From NCBI RefSeq assembly GCF_030253575.1, contig NC_080557.1, positions 2,475,001 through 2,539,000 of the forward strand: a stretch of 64,000 bases of DNA, in the 5' to 3' direction. This DNA is from Rhododendron vialii (Eukaryota; Streptophyta; Magnoliopsida; Ericales; Ericaceae). Below, in pieces: positions 10,799 to 22,507 of this stretch. The notes below the pieces were generated by a model. The model made no database searches. It was not told where the DNA came from and saw nothing but the letters and a program-made list of their open reading frames with translations. Within the stretch, counting starts at the first letter, position 1, and the number at the start of each line of letters is the position of its first letter. Position numbers and translations under genes: made by a program.

Positions 10799-11084
10799 GC
10801 GTAGATTCTGAAACCATGGGTTACAATCACTCGGACAGTCCCTCCAGCTGTCCAACTATGAAATGCAAACAAGCCATATTCTTGCTCCAACTACGAAGGA
10901 AAAATGTGAACATGGTAAATTCTATTAGTGAGACTTTCGTAAGTTGGGAGTACAATGAAAAGACAAAAAGGATTTTGGTCATCATCCTTTTCGTATTCAC
11001 GATTTCAATGAAACCACTCATGTATTGTATTATGCAACAATTCAATGAAACTCATCTTATCATTCAAAGCAGCATCGTTGTCGG

Positions 11085-11265
11085 TAGGGGTGAGCACGGG
11101 GTGGGGCGGGTTTGGTCCCGGCCCGTCACCCGACCCGACCATGTTGGTAGATATTTTTTAAACCCGCAATCGAACCGTGTAGCTATCTAAACCGTCTGTG
11201 AAACCGATTATCTCTTGCAGGTCAGGTTGGTCGGGCTCGGCAGAAGTACTACTTGTCTGTAGTAT
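11085..11265. repeat. GGGTGAGCACGGGGTGGGGC / CCCGACCCGACC-type repeat fragment
   Basis: GC-rich stretch starting GGTAGGGGTGAGCACGGGGT and containing CACCCGACCCGACC and CGAACCGTG. This composition is typical of degenerate dispersed plant repeats often derived from hAT non-autonomous elements. No ends or target duplication could be defined. Confidence 0.4.
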
Positions 11266-11385
11266 TTTAAAAAAATTGGAGTCTCAATGCACTTTTTACA
11301 CAACCCGAAAGTATTTTCATAGAATAGCTAACTATTCTGTTTGCCTTGTAAAGTATTTTTACACGTTAAATGATGCTAATAACCA

Positions 11386-12665
11386 GGAATGGGAGATGCT
11401 CCCGGTAGAACCGTAGAGAGGTAGTGAGCAGCCGATCCGGGTGTTTGTACCATAACTGAAATTTCCTTTTACCCGTCGATCGGGCGACACGTGGCAAGGG
11501 TAAATATGGGCAAATAAAAGAATAGAATGGACTCACCTTAATTAATTAGGATGGAATTGAATCGATGATGAAACTATGAAAAGTCTTGTCCGTCGATTGG
11601 CCAACACGTGGCGTATTTTTATGGTTCTTTGGTCCGTCGATCAGGTGACAGATGTCAAAGGGAATTAAGTCCCATGATTCCACGATTAAAGAGGATGTTA
11701 ACCACAATTAACGAAACAGTTTTCCAGACGTAAGCATGATCGGCAGTTGAAGAAGTTACTTCGCCAGAATTTGAAGGAGTTCCAACTGTTACTTCGGAGG
11801 GAAGATTTGAATTCAAAAGGGAAGGGATCTCTATTTATAATCAAAGTGCAAGACGATTTACGGACACACAAACAATGTCAATCAGGGCTTTATCTTTTCT
11901 TTTCTAGGAGTAGAGTTAACTTGTAATTGTTCACTCAATCATCTTGATTGATTGTTCTTCTACTTTGAGGGTTAATAAAGTCCATTTTGTTAATCTTCTT
12001 TCATACTTCATCCACTTCATTGTTTGTTTCCAAAGAAGTCCTGAAATACGGCAAGGAACCAAATTCCACTTTTCACACCCACATTCCAGCAAGCTTACGA
12101 TACGATTTCCCGTCGATTCTCCATCGATTAGAAAGAAAACAAGAATTTTGGTAACACCGGGTGCTCATCTCGGCAATTGACAATTCGGATCTTAACCAAG
12201 TAATGTATGGTTCAGATTTATATGCAACTCTATCGACATACACAATTATAATTCAGTGGAACCCATAAGAATTGTGAGTTTGTGTGTGGTAGGAGAACAA
12301 TAGATAAAAACTTATTACATCCGTCCCAAAATGTTTGTCCGATCCGTAAAACGAGAACTAAAAAAATAATGCATTTCTTTCAAGAAAAAATTTAAACTTT
12401 TTTCATAAATTAAAAGAACTTATCGATATCTAGTGAAATACTGGAAAAAAATTAATTTTTTTTTGCAAAAATTGTACTTATTTTTACGTTAAAAAGGGAA
12501 TTTTGATATACCTATAAGATTCGACCGCCCAAACAAAGATTCGAGCTAAAGTAGTTTTCCTGTTTAAAAAAAAATAAAACAAGAAAGAGAAGAAAACCGC
12601 ATCTCTCCAATAACTTTATTGGAAAATTGCTGGAATTATCTCAAAATGTGAATTTCGTACAAATT
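11386..12665. mobile_element. insertion specific to unit B, LTR-like (solo-LTR candidate) with a Stowaway-like piece
   Basis: The block lies between GATGCTAATAACCA and TTCAAATGAA, which are almost adjacent in unit A. It has features of a retroelement LTR: three imperfect repeats CGTCGATCGGGCGACACGTG (11476), CGTCGATTGGCCAACACGTG (11590) and CGTCGATCAGGTGACAGATG (11635); a TATA-like CTATTTATAATC at 11831; and a polyadenylation-like GGGTTAATAAAGTCC. The tail from about 12316 (ACATCCGTCCCAAAATGTTT) resembles a Stowaway end. No coding region and no clear terminal duplication, so the exact class is uncertain. Confidence 0.45.
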
Positions 12666-12955
12666 TAGGGACAGGGTTTCAAATGAAACGAGTTGCTTGC
12701 ATCGTGGCTCGATTCGGCTCAGCTCATGTAATTATTTAGCTGAGCTAGAGCTTGAGTTTTATACTCGTTTAGCTCAACACTCAAAAATTCGGTTCGACTC
12801 GCAAAAACTCGACTTGTTTTAGCTAGGTTTAGCTCGTTAAGTGCTCAACTTATTTACAAATGTGTCAAGCTCGAACTCGAGTTTTTGGCTCGTTTAGTAA
12901 ATGAGCTGAACTTGAACACTATAAAGCCCGGCTCGTCTCATTTGCAGCCATATAA
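12666..12955. repeat. AGCTCGGCTCG-rich dispersed repeat, copy 2
   Basis: Counterpart of the repeat at 4110-4460, opening TTCAAATGAAACGAGTTGCT against TTCAAATGAATCGAGCTGCT, and full of GCTCG and CTCGTTTAG motifs. It lies upstream of the second PPR copy. Confidence 0.6.
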
Positions 12956-13088
12956 CTTAAAGGATTGTCGAATAACGGTTATTCCTGATAAAATTAAAAA
13001 AAAAGAAAGAAAGAAGAAAAGAATAACGGTTATTTGCATCCACTGCTTCGAAGCTCATTATCTGAACAGAATGAACAGAAAGTCTACT

Positions 13089-13485
13089 GCCACCGCACCA
13101 AAAATGCAGTGGCCGGCTGTCGCACGCCATGTGGGGCTCACTCCGAGCCCTACACGGATGATTCGAGCGGTTCAATAATTAAAAAAAAACGAGTGGGCAT
13201 CGTGAAATATTAGCTCGATCCGATATATATGGGTGCTCGGATCAAGCTTTTCGTCTTTCTGTATACCAAAAAAACAATCTTTCCATTTTTTCTGATTTTC
13301 CAAAGACGAGAAACTTGATCCGAGCACTTACATATATCGGATCAAGCTAATGTTCCGGGATGCCCAGTCAGTTTTTTTTTTAAATTATTGAACGGCTGGG
13401 ATCATTCATGCGGAGCCTGGAGTGAGCCCCACACGACCTGCGGTGGCCGGCTACCATATTTTTGGTGCGTTTTTGGTGCGGTGGC
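13089..13485. mobile_element. foldback MITE 1
   Basis: Almost the whole element is an inverted repeat. The left end GCCACCGCACCAAAAATGCA pairs with the right end TTTTTGGTGCGGTGGC. Further in, GTGGGGCTCACTCC pairs with GGAGTGAGCCCCAC, and GATCCGATATATATGGGTGC pairs with the GCACTTACATATATCGGATC side. No ORF. The superfamily was not determined. Confidence 0.8.
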
Positions 13486-13849
13486 TTCTCAACTGCGAGA
13501 AATTTTTCAGTACTGGATGGGTATACCACATGGTGCCCGCTCGGCACATTTGAACCGTCAGATGCGATTTTGGACGGCTCAGATTTCAAAAGGAAAAGAG
13601 AAAGATGAGAGGAGAGAAAAAAATTTACGGTCTTGCTATTGTCAGCCTAGTGGGTTGACGATAATCACACTAGAAGACAAGGAAAACACATATTTCTGTG
13701 TACTTTTTATACCCTTTAATACACATTTACATATTCATTATTGTCAACCCATTGAGCTGATTTTAAAATTTTTCAAAAATTTAATCTGCACAATCTAAAA
13801 GTGCATTCGACGGCCAACAGTGCCGGGTGGGCACCACCTAAATAGAGTC

Positions 13850-14235
13850 CTGCTACCGGTACAGATTTTGTGCACAGATTGCGCACAGATTTCGTTGTAG
13901 GGCCCACCATGGGTCTCACACAAATCATCCAAGCCGTTCATTAAATGTAAAATATTTTTTCAAAGGTCTCCGTAAAAAATAAGCTCAATCCAATACCTAT
14001 AGATACTTCATCCAACCATTTAACTTTTCATTCAGATTTTCGGATAATGAAAAGTTATATGATTGGATCGAGCATTTATAGGTATCGGATTGAGATTATT
14101 TTTTACGAGGACCCTTGAAAAAATATTTTACATTTAATGAACGGCTTAGATGATTTGTGTGGGACCCGTGGTGGGCCCCACAATAAAATCTGTGCACAAT
14201 CTGTGCACAGATTGTATGTGTGTGTAGCATTTCCG
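13850..14235. mobile_element. foldback MITE 2
   Basis: Long inverted repeat. The left arm TTTTGTGCACAGATTGCGCA and GGGCCCACCATGGGTC pairs with the right arm GACCCGTGGTGGGCCC and TGTGCACAATCTGTGCACAG; AATGTAAAATATTTTTTCAA occurs near the left end and its complement TTGAAAAAATATTTTACATT near the right. A related right half is seen at 59495-59635. Confidence 0.8.
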
Positions 14236-14446
14236 GCTCGGCACTGAACTACCTCCCAATTTGCACAGGTATCACTTCTCGAGAAATCTCTCACTCTCAC
14301 TACGGTTTCATTTCCCCACATTCCATAACCATGAATTGCCAGAAACTCACTTCATCTCACCACTCTTTGACCTCCATACCATACATTTGAGTTTCTTGTA
14401 ATTTCAGTGAATTTGCAATAAAGGTGCAATTTTCACCCGTCTATCC

Positions 14447-17238
14447 ATGGCCTCTTTGAAATTCTCCGTCTCATTGGAGTCCAAGAACCCTAATTTCGCA
14501 ATTGGCTCTTCACAGCGGCTGGGTCTGTGTTCAATTTCTGCTTTTACTGGTGGTTATGTTCATATAACTGGGGTATATCTCATCAAACCATTTAGCAACC
14601 TCAATAGAATTAGGGTATCTCGGGCTGATACCGCGGTATCAGACAATTCGGGTTCGAATGAAGTTGATAGTTCCTTTGATTGTTCAACTAAAGAAATGGG
14701 TATTGAGAGTTTGGTGTTGGAAAAAGGCTTGGGTTTTGGTAGGGAATTTAGGACGGGTAGGCTAAATGTATGGCAACGGGTTCGGGATGTGAAGAAAGTG
14801 AGGAAAGATGTGTATTTTAAATCTACTTGTGGAGGGAATGGTAGTGACTACAGCAAAGAACAACAAAGTAAACCTATTGTTGTAGATGAGCAACGTATTT
14901 CTGGCGTTGATGTTGATAAAGTTGGGGCTTTGAGTACCGAGCGTTGCAACTCCATCTTGAAAAATTTGGAGAGGACTAATGATGATAGCAAAGCTCTGAA
15001 GTTTTTCGAGTGGATGAGAAGAAAGGGAAAGTTGAAGCAAAATGTAGCGGCGTATAACTTGGCTCTCCGGGTGGTGGGGAGGGCAAGGGATTGGGATCTA
15101 GCGGAGAAGATGATTCTTGAAATGACTAGTGAATCAGGTTGTGAACTCAACTTTCAGGTTTTCAATACGCTTATTTATGCTTGTTCTAAGCAAAGGCACG
15201 TGGGTTTGGGTGCAAAGTGGTTCCGTATGATGTTGGAAAATGGCGTGCGACCTAATGAGGCTACTTTTGGTATGCTCATGAGTCTTTGTCAAAAGAGTAG
15301 GAATGTTGAGGAGGGCGAGTTTACTTTTTCCCAAATGAGGAATTTCGGAGTTAGATGTCAATCAGCGTACTCTTCTATGCTGACGATTTATACCCGTTTG
15401 GGTTTGTATGATAAAGCGGAAAAAGTGATTAGTGTATTGAGAGAAGATGAAGTTGTCTTGAATATGGAGAATTGGTTGGTCTTGATTAATACATATTGCC
15501 AACAAGGCAAGTTGGAGGAGGCTGAGCTTGTATTGGTTTCGATGCAAGAAGCTGGATTTTCCCCTAATATAATTGTCTATAATATGTTGATCACCGGATA
15601 AGGGAAGGTATCTAAGATGGAAGATGCACACCGCCTTTTCCATAACCTAGGAGCCATTCAAATTGAGCCTGATGAAGCAACATACAGGTCCATGATCGAA
15701 GGGTGGGGTAGAGCCAATAATTACAAGGAGGCACAGTGGTACTATGAGGAACTTAAACGGGAAGGATTTTGTCCTAACTCATCCAACATGCACAGAATGA
15801 TCAATTTGCAAGCCAAAAATAGGGATGAGGGGGGTGCCCTTACAACACTTGAGGACATGATTACAATGGGTTGTCAGTATTCTTCCATGCTTGGTATTCT
15901 TTTACAAGCATATGAGAAATTTGAAAGGTTTGATAAAGTGCCTCAAGTTTTAAGAGGTTCCTTTTATGAACATGTATTGTGTGACCAGACGTCGTGCTCT
16001 ATTCTGGCCGAGGCTTATGTGAAACACTCTTTGGTTGATGATGCAGTGAAAATTTTACAAAATAAAAAGTGGAAGGATCGGGGTTTCGAGGATAACTTGT
16101 ACCATTTGTTAATTTGCTCATGCAAGGACTTGGGTCATTTTGAGAATGCTATCATGATATATACCCATATGCCAAAATCTGATGAAAAGCTAAATTTGCA
16201 CATCATTTGCACTATGATAGACATTTACAGTGTTATGAAGCGGTTCACAGAAGCAGAGAACATTTATCTGAATTTGAAATCCTCAGGTATAGCCTTGGAC
16301 TTGATTACCTTCAGTGTTGTGGTAAGAATGTATATCAAAGCTGGGAATTTAAAAAGGTGCCTGTTTGGTTTTAGAGACGATCAACAAACAAAAGAACATT
16401 GTCCCTGATATTTATCTTATTTGTGACATGCTCCGCGTTTATCAAAAATGTGGCATGCTAGATAACCTGAGAGTTTTGTATTACAAATTATTGAAGTCTG
16501 AAATCACTTGGGATCAGGAAATGTATAAATGTGTGATAAACTGCTGTGCTCGTGCCTTGCCAATTGATGAGCTGTGAAGGCTTTTTGATGAGATGCTTGA
16601 TCGTGGTTTTGACCCCGATACCATTACTTTCAACATTGTGCTTCATGTTTATGGAAGATCCAAGCTTTTCAAAAAAGCTAGAAAACGAGGTGTGGTTGAT
16701 GTTATCTCTTATAATACCCTTATTGCTGTGTATGGGCAAAATAAGTACTTGGGGAACATGGCATCGATTGCCAAGGAGATGCAATTTGATGGGTTTTCAG
16801 TTTCTCTTGAAGCCTACAATTCTATGTTGGATGCATATGGGAAAGAAGGCGAAATGGAGAAATTCAGGAGTGTTTTGCAGAGATTGAGGGAATCGGGTTG
16901 TGCTTCTGATCGCTATACATACAATATCATAATTAACATATATGGAGAGCAAGGGTGGATTGAAGAAGTAGCTGAGGTGCTGATGGAATTGAAAGAATCT
17001 GGTATTGAGCCAGATTTGTGCAGCTACAACACGTTGATAAAGGCATATGGAATAGCAGGAATGGTTGAGGACGCTTTGGGCTTGGTGAAGCAAATGAGAA
17101 AAAATGGCATAGAACCAGATACAAGGACTTATAGCAACATTCTCACTGTGCTGCAAAGGAATAAAAAAAAATTTCGAGGCTGTTAAGTGGTCCTTGTGGA
17201 TGAAGCAAATGGGGTTGTCCCCTAATGTTTGTGGATGA
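14447..17238 (+). pseudogene. decayed tandem copy of the At4g30825-type PPR gene
   Basis: Aligns end to end with the intact gene at 4783-7593 and starts at the same ATG. Disabling changes seen directly: TAT to TAA after codon 384 (stop at 15599-15601); one extra A near 16352 in the AATTTAAAAAGG run, which shifts the frame; TCA to TGA (16575-16577); and an extra-A run (AGGAATAAAAAAAAATTTCG) near 17160 that shifts the frame again before the end. A 21-bp in-frame deletion between GCTAGAAAA repeats near 16680 is also seen. The first 384 codons could still give a truncated protein with about five PPR units, but loss of function is the simple reading. Most other differences are single substitutions, so the duplication is fairly recent. 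Confidence 0.93.
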
Positions 17239-18969
17239 AGCAACTGGAGTTGTTTCCATTCTTCTGCTCGTTCTGCCTTACAGGAACTACTGATTGAATT
17301 TCTACTCCAACAAATTGAATCTTTTACACCCATGGTAAGTTAGATTTTACCTGACCTATGAAATATAACACCACATTTTGTCTTTCCATTCTATATAACT
17401 AGGGGGGCGGAGCAATATATGATTTTCCTAATTTTATTTCATACCTGGAGCCAATCTTATGGATGTCATGAGCGGGTCTGGGCGGAGCTTGCGCCAAGTA
17501 GGCAATTATACAAATTGGTGACAGAAGAACCGGTGCCATATAGCATTTTGATTTTGATTTTTCTTTCCATTTATAACGGCAACTCTTCTGCCTATCGTGG
17601 TGTTGTCTCATGAGATAGATGTGATTATAACCCTAATGATCATATGACTTCGATTTGTAATTCATTGTGAAAATTAGCTCGGGCCACTCAGCTGCATAAA
17701 TAAGCAATTCAGATCTGTGATTTCCAGTTGGGTTTACTTAGCAACTTATTGCCACCAGAAAACGGTGAAGGATTCTGTGAAAATCTTGAAAGATAGTCAT
17801 GAGACAATTTACTGAATGTCGTGGAAGATTTGGCACCTGGAGGCAGGTGCCGAAAACTGATAAGAATGGGGTTATTTGCATGGTTTGGCAAATCTCTACT
17901 ATTGTTTTCTCAGTTTCAAGATGGTAGAGGTGGCCAGGGCCTGACTTGACTGCCTAGTGGTTTTGGTTTGCCAAGTTCTGCTTCTGAACCTTAGGCTGGT
18001 CTAAGGTTCTGGTGTTACTGGGACATTTAGTCTTGTGGTGAGGCTTTGTGGGGTAGTCGGTTATTGGTTTCTGGGGGAATACCCCTTGCTCCTGTATGGG
18101 TTATGTTCTTCACTGAATTAGCTTGCCAAAAAAAGAGATTGGGCCGACCAATATTTTGCACTGAACTTTTGTACAAAGTTAGAGTCTAGAAATACACGCT
18201 TAAATTTATTTCACATGAACTTCCTCTTGAGTTGTAGTTCCTTACTAATTCTCATAAGCTTGAGCTCCACTTGAGTTTTGCCTGTTATTTGAATTTCAGT
18301 TGGTTTGGTCTTCTTGCAGGTTGAGGGTACATTACATAGCATGGATTGCTAGTCAGATGGTTTATTGGGCTCTTTAGAATACCAGGTTCTGTTGACCCTC
18401 AATAAACTTGTCATTTGTCTCAATCCCGATGACCAGATTTCTCGCACTTACTTGACTTCGTGCTAAGCATTGTACAGTGATCTTTAAGTTGCTTATTTAA
18501 ACCAACTAATAACCTCCCTGTATTTACTTTCTCCACGTGGGTACTGGAAACTGGTGTTGCTTGCTAATTTATTCACGACGTTTTTTTGTGCTTGGATTTT
18601 GTTAGTACAAATCATAAGAGCACAGAAGAAACATATATTTCTATGGGTGCTGGTAACCAGTGTCTTCATATTATACGTCTCTGCGATCCTTATTATGAAG
18701 TGCTGCTGGATAGGAGAAACTTAATAGTGATGAATGGAGAAAATCCCATTAAATGAGAATCCTTTGAAAAACTAATTTGATAGAGGTAGGCATAACTTTT
18801 TTCCCTATGGTGAACAGACCTGAATCTTTGTTGAGTGATATTAACTGTGTGCTGATATTGTTAACACGAATGCATGAATTGATAGACGACAATAGGGAAG
18901 AAAAGAAGGAAGATTGAAACAAGTCAACTACATAAAAATCCGATACCCATCACCCATACTAAGAACAAA
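17239..18969. other. unit B spacer, counterpart of 7594-9332
   Basis: Non-coding and collinear with the unit A spacer. One visible difference is about 30 extra bases near 18495-18525 (AACCAACTAATAACCTCCC). No gene or mobile element recognised. Confidence 0.6.
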
Positions 18970-19835
18970 TTATGACTGTACCAAGGTAGTGCAAATAGAT
19001 CTGCACAAGGGGCAGCGACTATCCTTTGGCTGCCACCGGAACAAGCAATCTCTGTGAAAGGTATGCGAACAAGGAGATTTTGCGACTGTCATCCCTCTTA
19101 ATATCCCATCCAAACATATCGAACACACATCTTCTACTTCACGACCATCAAATTCCTTCTCTTTCACCGCAACCTCAACTTGACTAAGCCCCTTAGGTTC
19201 CCCAGCGACTAACGGAATTATCGTAGAAGCTCTTGGTTCTTCCAAACACGACCTCAAAATATCCCGAATCTCAACTTTTTCTTGATCAGACAACTTCCTC
19301 TGTTGCATCCGAGACCTTATTTCCTTCTTGTAAGCCCTAGCATCCCCAACTTTTCTTTTCTTTACGGATTCTGAACCTGTTGAAGCATCGTCACGAGAAT
19401 CTTCTGTTTCTTGTCTCTCTGATGAAAAGCCAGACGGTAAGTGCCTCTTCCTTGTACCGTTTGTCCTTTCGGATACGGCAACATCTAGTATTATAACGAG
19501 TATGGGTTTTTTCAGGGAAGGCAGTGGTTGGATGTCGAAGTTGAAGCAACCGAGTAGGTATCCGGATACAGCTTCGCGTAGTTTGGAAGTCGTGTCATCC
19601 AAGCAGTCTTCTCTGCTTTCAATGGCCTGAGAAACCAACTCTTTGATGGTGTCTCAATTCGATAAGTTTACGAGCTCGAACACTGATAATAACTCTGGTC
19701 GTTTCAAAGTACAATTTCGTAAACTTTCGTTGACGTGGTACAGGAACAATCCTTACGATGATTCGACGTTATGAACCTCTTCGTTCCACTTGAATACACG
19801 AATGTTAAGGCTTTGCACTTCTTCATTCACACTTA

Positions 19836-19839
<4 letters not shown>
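18970..19839 (-). pseudogene. decayed tandem copy of the RING-H2 gene (RING domain itself intact)
   Basis: Matches the gene at 9333-10229. From the original ATG (19839) the frame meets TAA at 19755-19753 (CAA in copy A) and TGA at 19656-19654 (CGA in copy A). After these, an ORF from 19638 (MVSQAIESRED) runs 222 codons to the end and keeps all eight RING-H2 zinc ligands (CSIC, CSH, HRDC, CPLC). A short in-frame deletion removes the KKDSRHEAS region. It could in principle be translated from the internal ATG as an N-terminally truncated RING protein, but pseudogene is the safer call. Confidence 0.85.

Positions 19840-19908
<69 letters not shown>
19840..19908 (+). repeat. (TC)n microsatellite beside RING copy B
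   Basis: About 34 TC units directly upstream of the decayed RING copy, homologous to 10230-10291. Confidence 0.95.
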
Positions 19909-19911
<3 letters not shown>

Positions 19912-21206
19912 ATGACAGGCACAGCCAGGTATTGAATCTAGCGTTGTGGGTATGCAGGTATATTTGTCTATATATGGAAAGACTTTCTTTAAGTGAAACC
20001 CAGTTGGGTTTGGGTTATGAAACTAGTTGGGCTTGGATTAGGAAACCTTTAAGGATGTCTACTAACAAACAAATATCACCCGACGAATGTAAAACCAGTG
20101 ACAGCTATTGGTCTCTCTTTTTTTGGTGAAAAAATGTTGGCTTCAAGAGGGAGCTCAGCCAACTGGCATATCCTTGTTCGTTTGGGGTCTCAAAATCCCT
20201 AAGCATGGTCTCTAGTAAAATTTCTCTATCTATTTCGCTTTACTCATTATTTTCAAAAATCTCCATCAAAACCCAAACCGAATAACCGAATAGGATTAGT
20301 CCGCTTGTTTTATGTTGATATGTAGGCTTCTAGTCTAGCCTAAAAGTCGAAAATTCTTGTGCGCTCTCGCTTGAGCGAGAGCATGAAAGTGTTTTAGAAC
20401 ATGCATCCCAAACTACTAAATCAACAAAAGCGAGGATAAAGAGTTGGAGCGCAAAATATTTTGAAGGATTATGTGACTTAGCTTGTTCCTTGTGAGAGGG
20501 ATTAATTTTTACGGAGTATTTGTTTTGGAAACTAGCAAATTTTCAAGGGCAACTCCAACCCATTTGTTGTTTCTCTATTTAGTTTAAATTTTCTAATTTT
20601 CCTTCTATTTGAGGGAAGAGAATTTGATGCTTAAAATACGAAGTATGAAAATGTTGTGGAGGATATCCTCCATTGCAGTATTCACCTTTTCAAATCCTAC
20701 TTTATATAGCAAATGAGTACATTGACATTTTGTATTTCATAAACTATAAAATTAGTGTAACACCCAAAATATTCACAATGTATTCAAAATAAATACAATA
20801 TTGAGTGGTAAGTGTTAAAGCATTCAACTCAAAATCAATTGACAATGATTGAAAAAGCTATCCAGACTCACATATTAGTTGTGGAGGTTTTGTAATTAAC
20901 CAACACCACAGACAAACAAATAATCCATAACATAGGGATCTCAACGAACAACAAAACAAGGTGCACTTAAGGCACAAACAACGGGGCAACCAATCAAGAG
21001 TCTTGTCCAAAAGCCTCCAACAGTCTAGCTCTGATACTATGTCCAACTCAAAATCAATTGGCAATGAGTGGAGAGACCGCCTAGACTCATATACAAGTTT
21101 TGGAGGTTGTATTTAACCAATAAAGGACAAGCTCTAACAGTAAGTAAAATGATTTTTATCCCTTTGAGTGGGAACGAGTTTAGTGTTAAGTTTTGGTCAC
21201 AATAAA

Positions 21207-21328
21207 GGGAAATGATTTTGCCACACCATTTTTTGATAATGTCACACACTATAAGTGTATTTTTGCACCAAAAAATGCACTTGCAGGATGTGGCATTATC
21301 AAAAAATGGTGTGGCAAAATCACTACCC
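21207..21328. mobile_element. 122-bp Mutator-type MITE with 9-bp target-site duplication
   Basis: Flanked by CACAATAAA on both sides (21198-21206 and 21329-21337). Terminal inverted repeats: the left end reads GGGAAATGATTTTGCCACAC, and the complement of the right end reads GGGTAGTGATTTTGCCACAC; both continue as CATTTTTTGATAATG. The paralogous site at 50331-50339 has a single CACAATAAA and no element. A 9-bp duplication points to the Mutator superfamily. Non-coding. Confidence 0.93.
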
Positions 21329-22410
21329 CACAATAAACATGGCAAGTAAGACTAATATTAGTGGTAAGTAAAATGATTTATTTTGATGAGAAACACTAAA
21401 ACCATGTATTCAGCAAGATTTTTCTCTAATTTTTGGATCTTGTTTTGGTTAGTTTTTTTTTTTTTTTTAAACGGAAAAATTGTTTTTGGTTTAGTTGTTA
21501 TTAACTGAGTACTCTGTTTTTTGTTTTTGTTTTATCGGAATTAAAGTGAGTTCTCTACCGACTGGTTTATATTGTCCCATGAGAGGAAATTCATGTATGG
21601 AAGGTTGATATTGTTTCTAAATTAAAGGGATTGACAATATCCTATCACATCTCTAACTCTGATCACGATTCCCGCCACCATTTGAGCTGATATTCACTGA
21701 TTCGAGAAGAAAATGGGGTGGGGGCAGTATTTGCTTTTCCTACCTCGTTTTAACCCGACTTGACCCCTGTAATAGTAGTTAATACTATTTTCATATTTAC
21801 ATATTTATTGTAGAAACTTTATTTCCATCTCAAAATCAATTGGCAATGAGTGGAAAGGTCCCAGATGTCATTAAGAGATCACTTATTCCATTCCCAAACA
21901 ATGTGGGATTCTATTTCTTTAACATCTATATAGATTTCACTTATTTAAGCATAACAAGAGAAAAAGATCAAGTAATAAATTAGTATTTCATTTCTTTATT
22001 TTTATCTTTTTACTGTAACTATTATCTCTCTTTAATATTTACTTTTCTAATCCAACCCTCTTGAGAATAAAAACAATGAAAATTATAACGGCGAATGAGA
22101 TCCCAATTATTCCGATCCCAACATCTTCTGATTTTCTCCGCTCAAACTTTACTCCATTAGAAAACAGGTCGGAAACGGGAGTATTATTCATCCAACCCGC
22201 CCCGTCCAATTCCCGTCTTTATTGATAAAAAAATTAGGTCTCTGTTTATTTTGTTTTGACATAAAATATTTTTACAGAAAACATTTTACTCATTTTCCTT
22301 TGCTCAGTTAGATAAATGGAGTAACAAGTAGAAAAACATTTTTGACCTTCTCTACATTTCCTCCCTTCTCGCTGTTTCTACTTCTCACTCTACATCTAGG
22401 AGTGGAAGTT

Positions 22411-22423
22411 TATATATATATAC

Positions 22424-22455
<32 letters not shown>
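22411..22455 (+). repeat. (TA)n(GA)n microsatellite
   Basis: Short TATATA run interrupted by ACAT, then GAGAGA. The D copy 2 counterpart (51345-51363) keeps only the GA run. Confidence 0.9.
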
Positions 22456-22507
22456 TGTTTTGGGCGAGCTGCACAGCCCTCGTAATCGCAAGAGCATCTC
22501 CAACAGC

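Larger units (their letters stand above)
13068..14243. mobile_element. composite MITE insertion in the upstream region of the PPR pseudogene
   Basis: Unit A reads ATTATCTGAACTACCTCC without a break. In unit B the same site is ATTATCTGAAC, then about 1.18 kb, then CACTGAACTACCTCC, so CTGAAC is present on both sides (13062-13067 and 14244-14249), compatible with a short target duplication. The insert holds at least two long-inverted-repeat MITEs (13089-13485 and 13850-14235) and, between them, a stretch bounded by GGTGCCCGCTCGGCAC (about 13529) and GTGCCGGGTGGGCACC (about 13821), suggesting a third nested element. Confidence 0.7.
10820..20560. repeat. tandem duplication unit B (decayed PPR and RING copies, enlarged by insertions)
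   Basis: Collinear with unit A, but about 2 kb longer because of insertions at 11386-12665 and 13068-14243 and a small one near 20340-20450. The coding copies carry several disabling changes. Unit A has the empty version at each insertion point. Confidence 0.85.

Noticed and set aside
20348..20392. Small perfect hairpin GCTCTCGCTTGAGCGAGAGC as a terminator or miRNA
   Set aside because: Stem of only 8 bp with a 4-nt loop in plant DNA; too short for a miRNA precursor, and factor-independent terminators do not apply to this transcription system.
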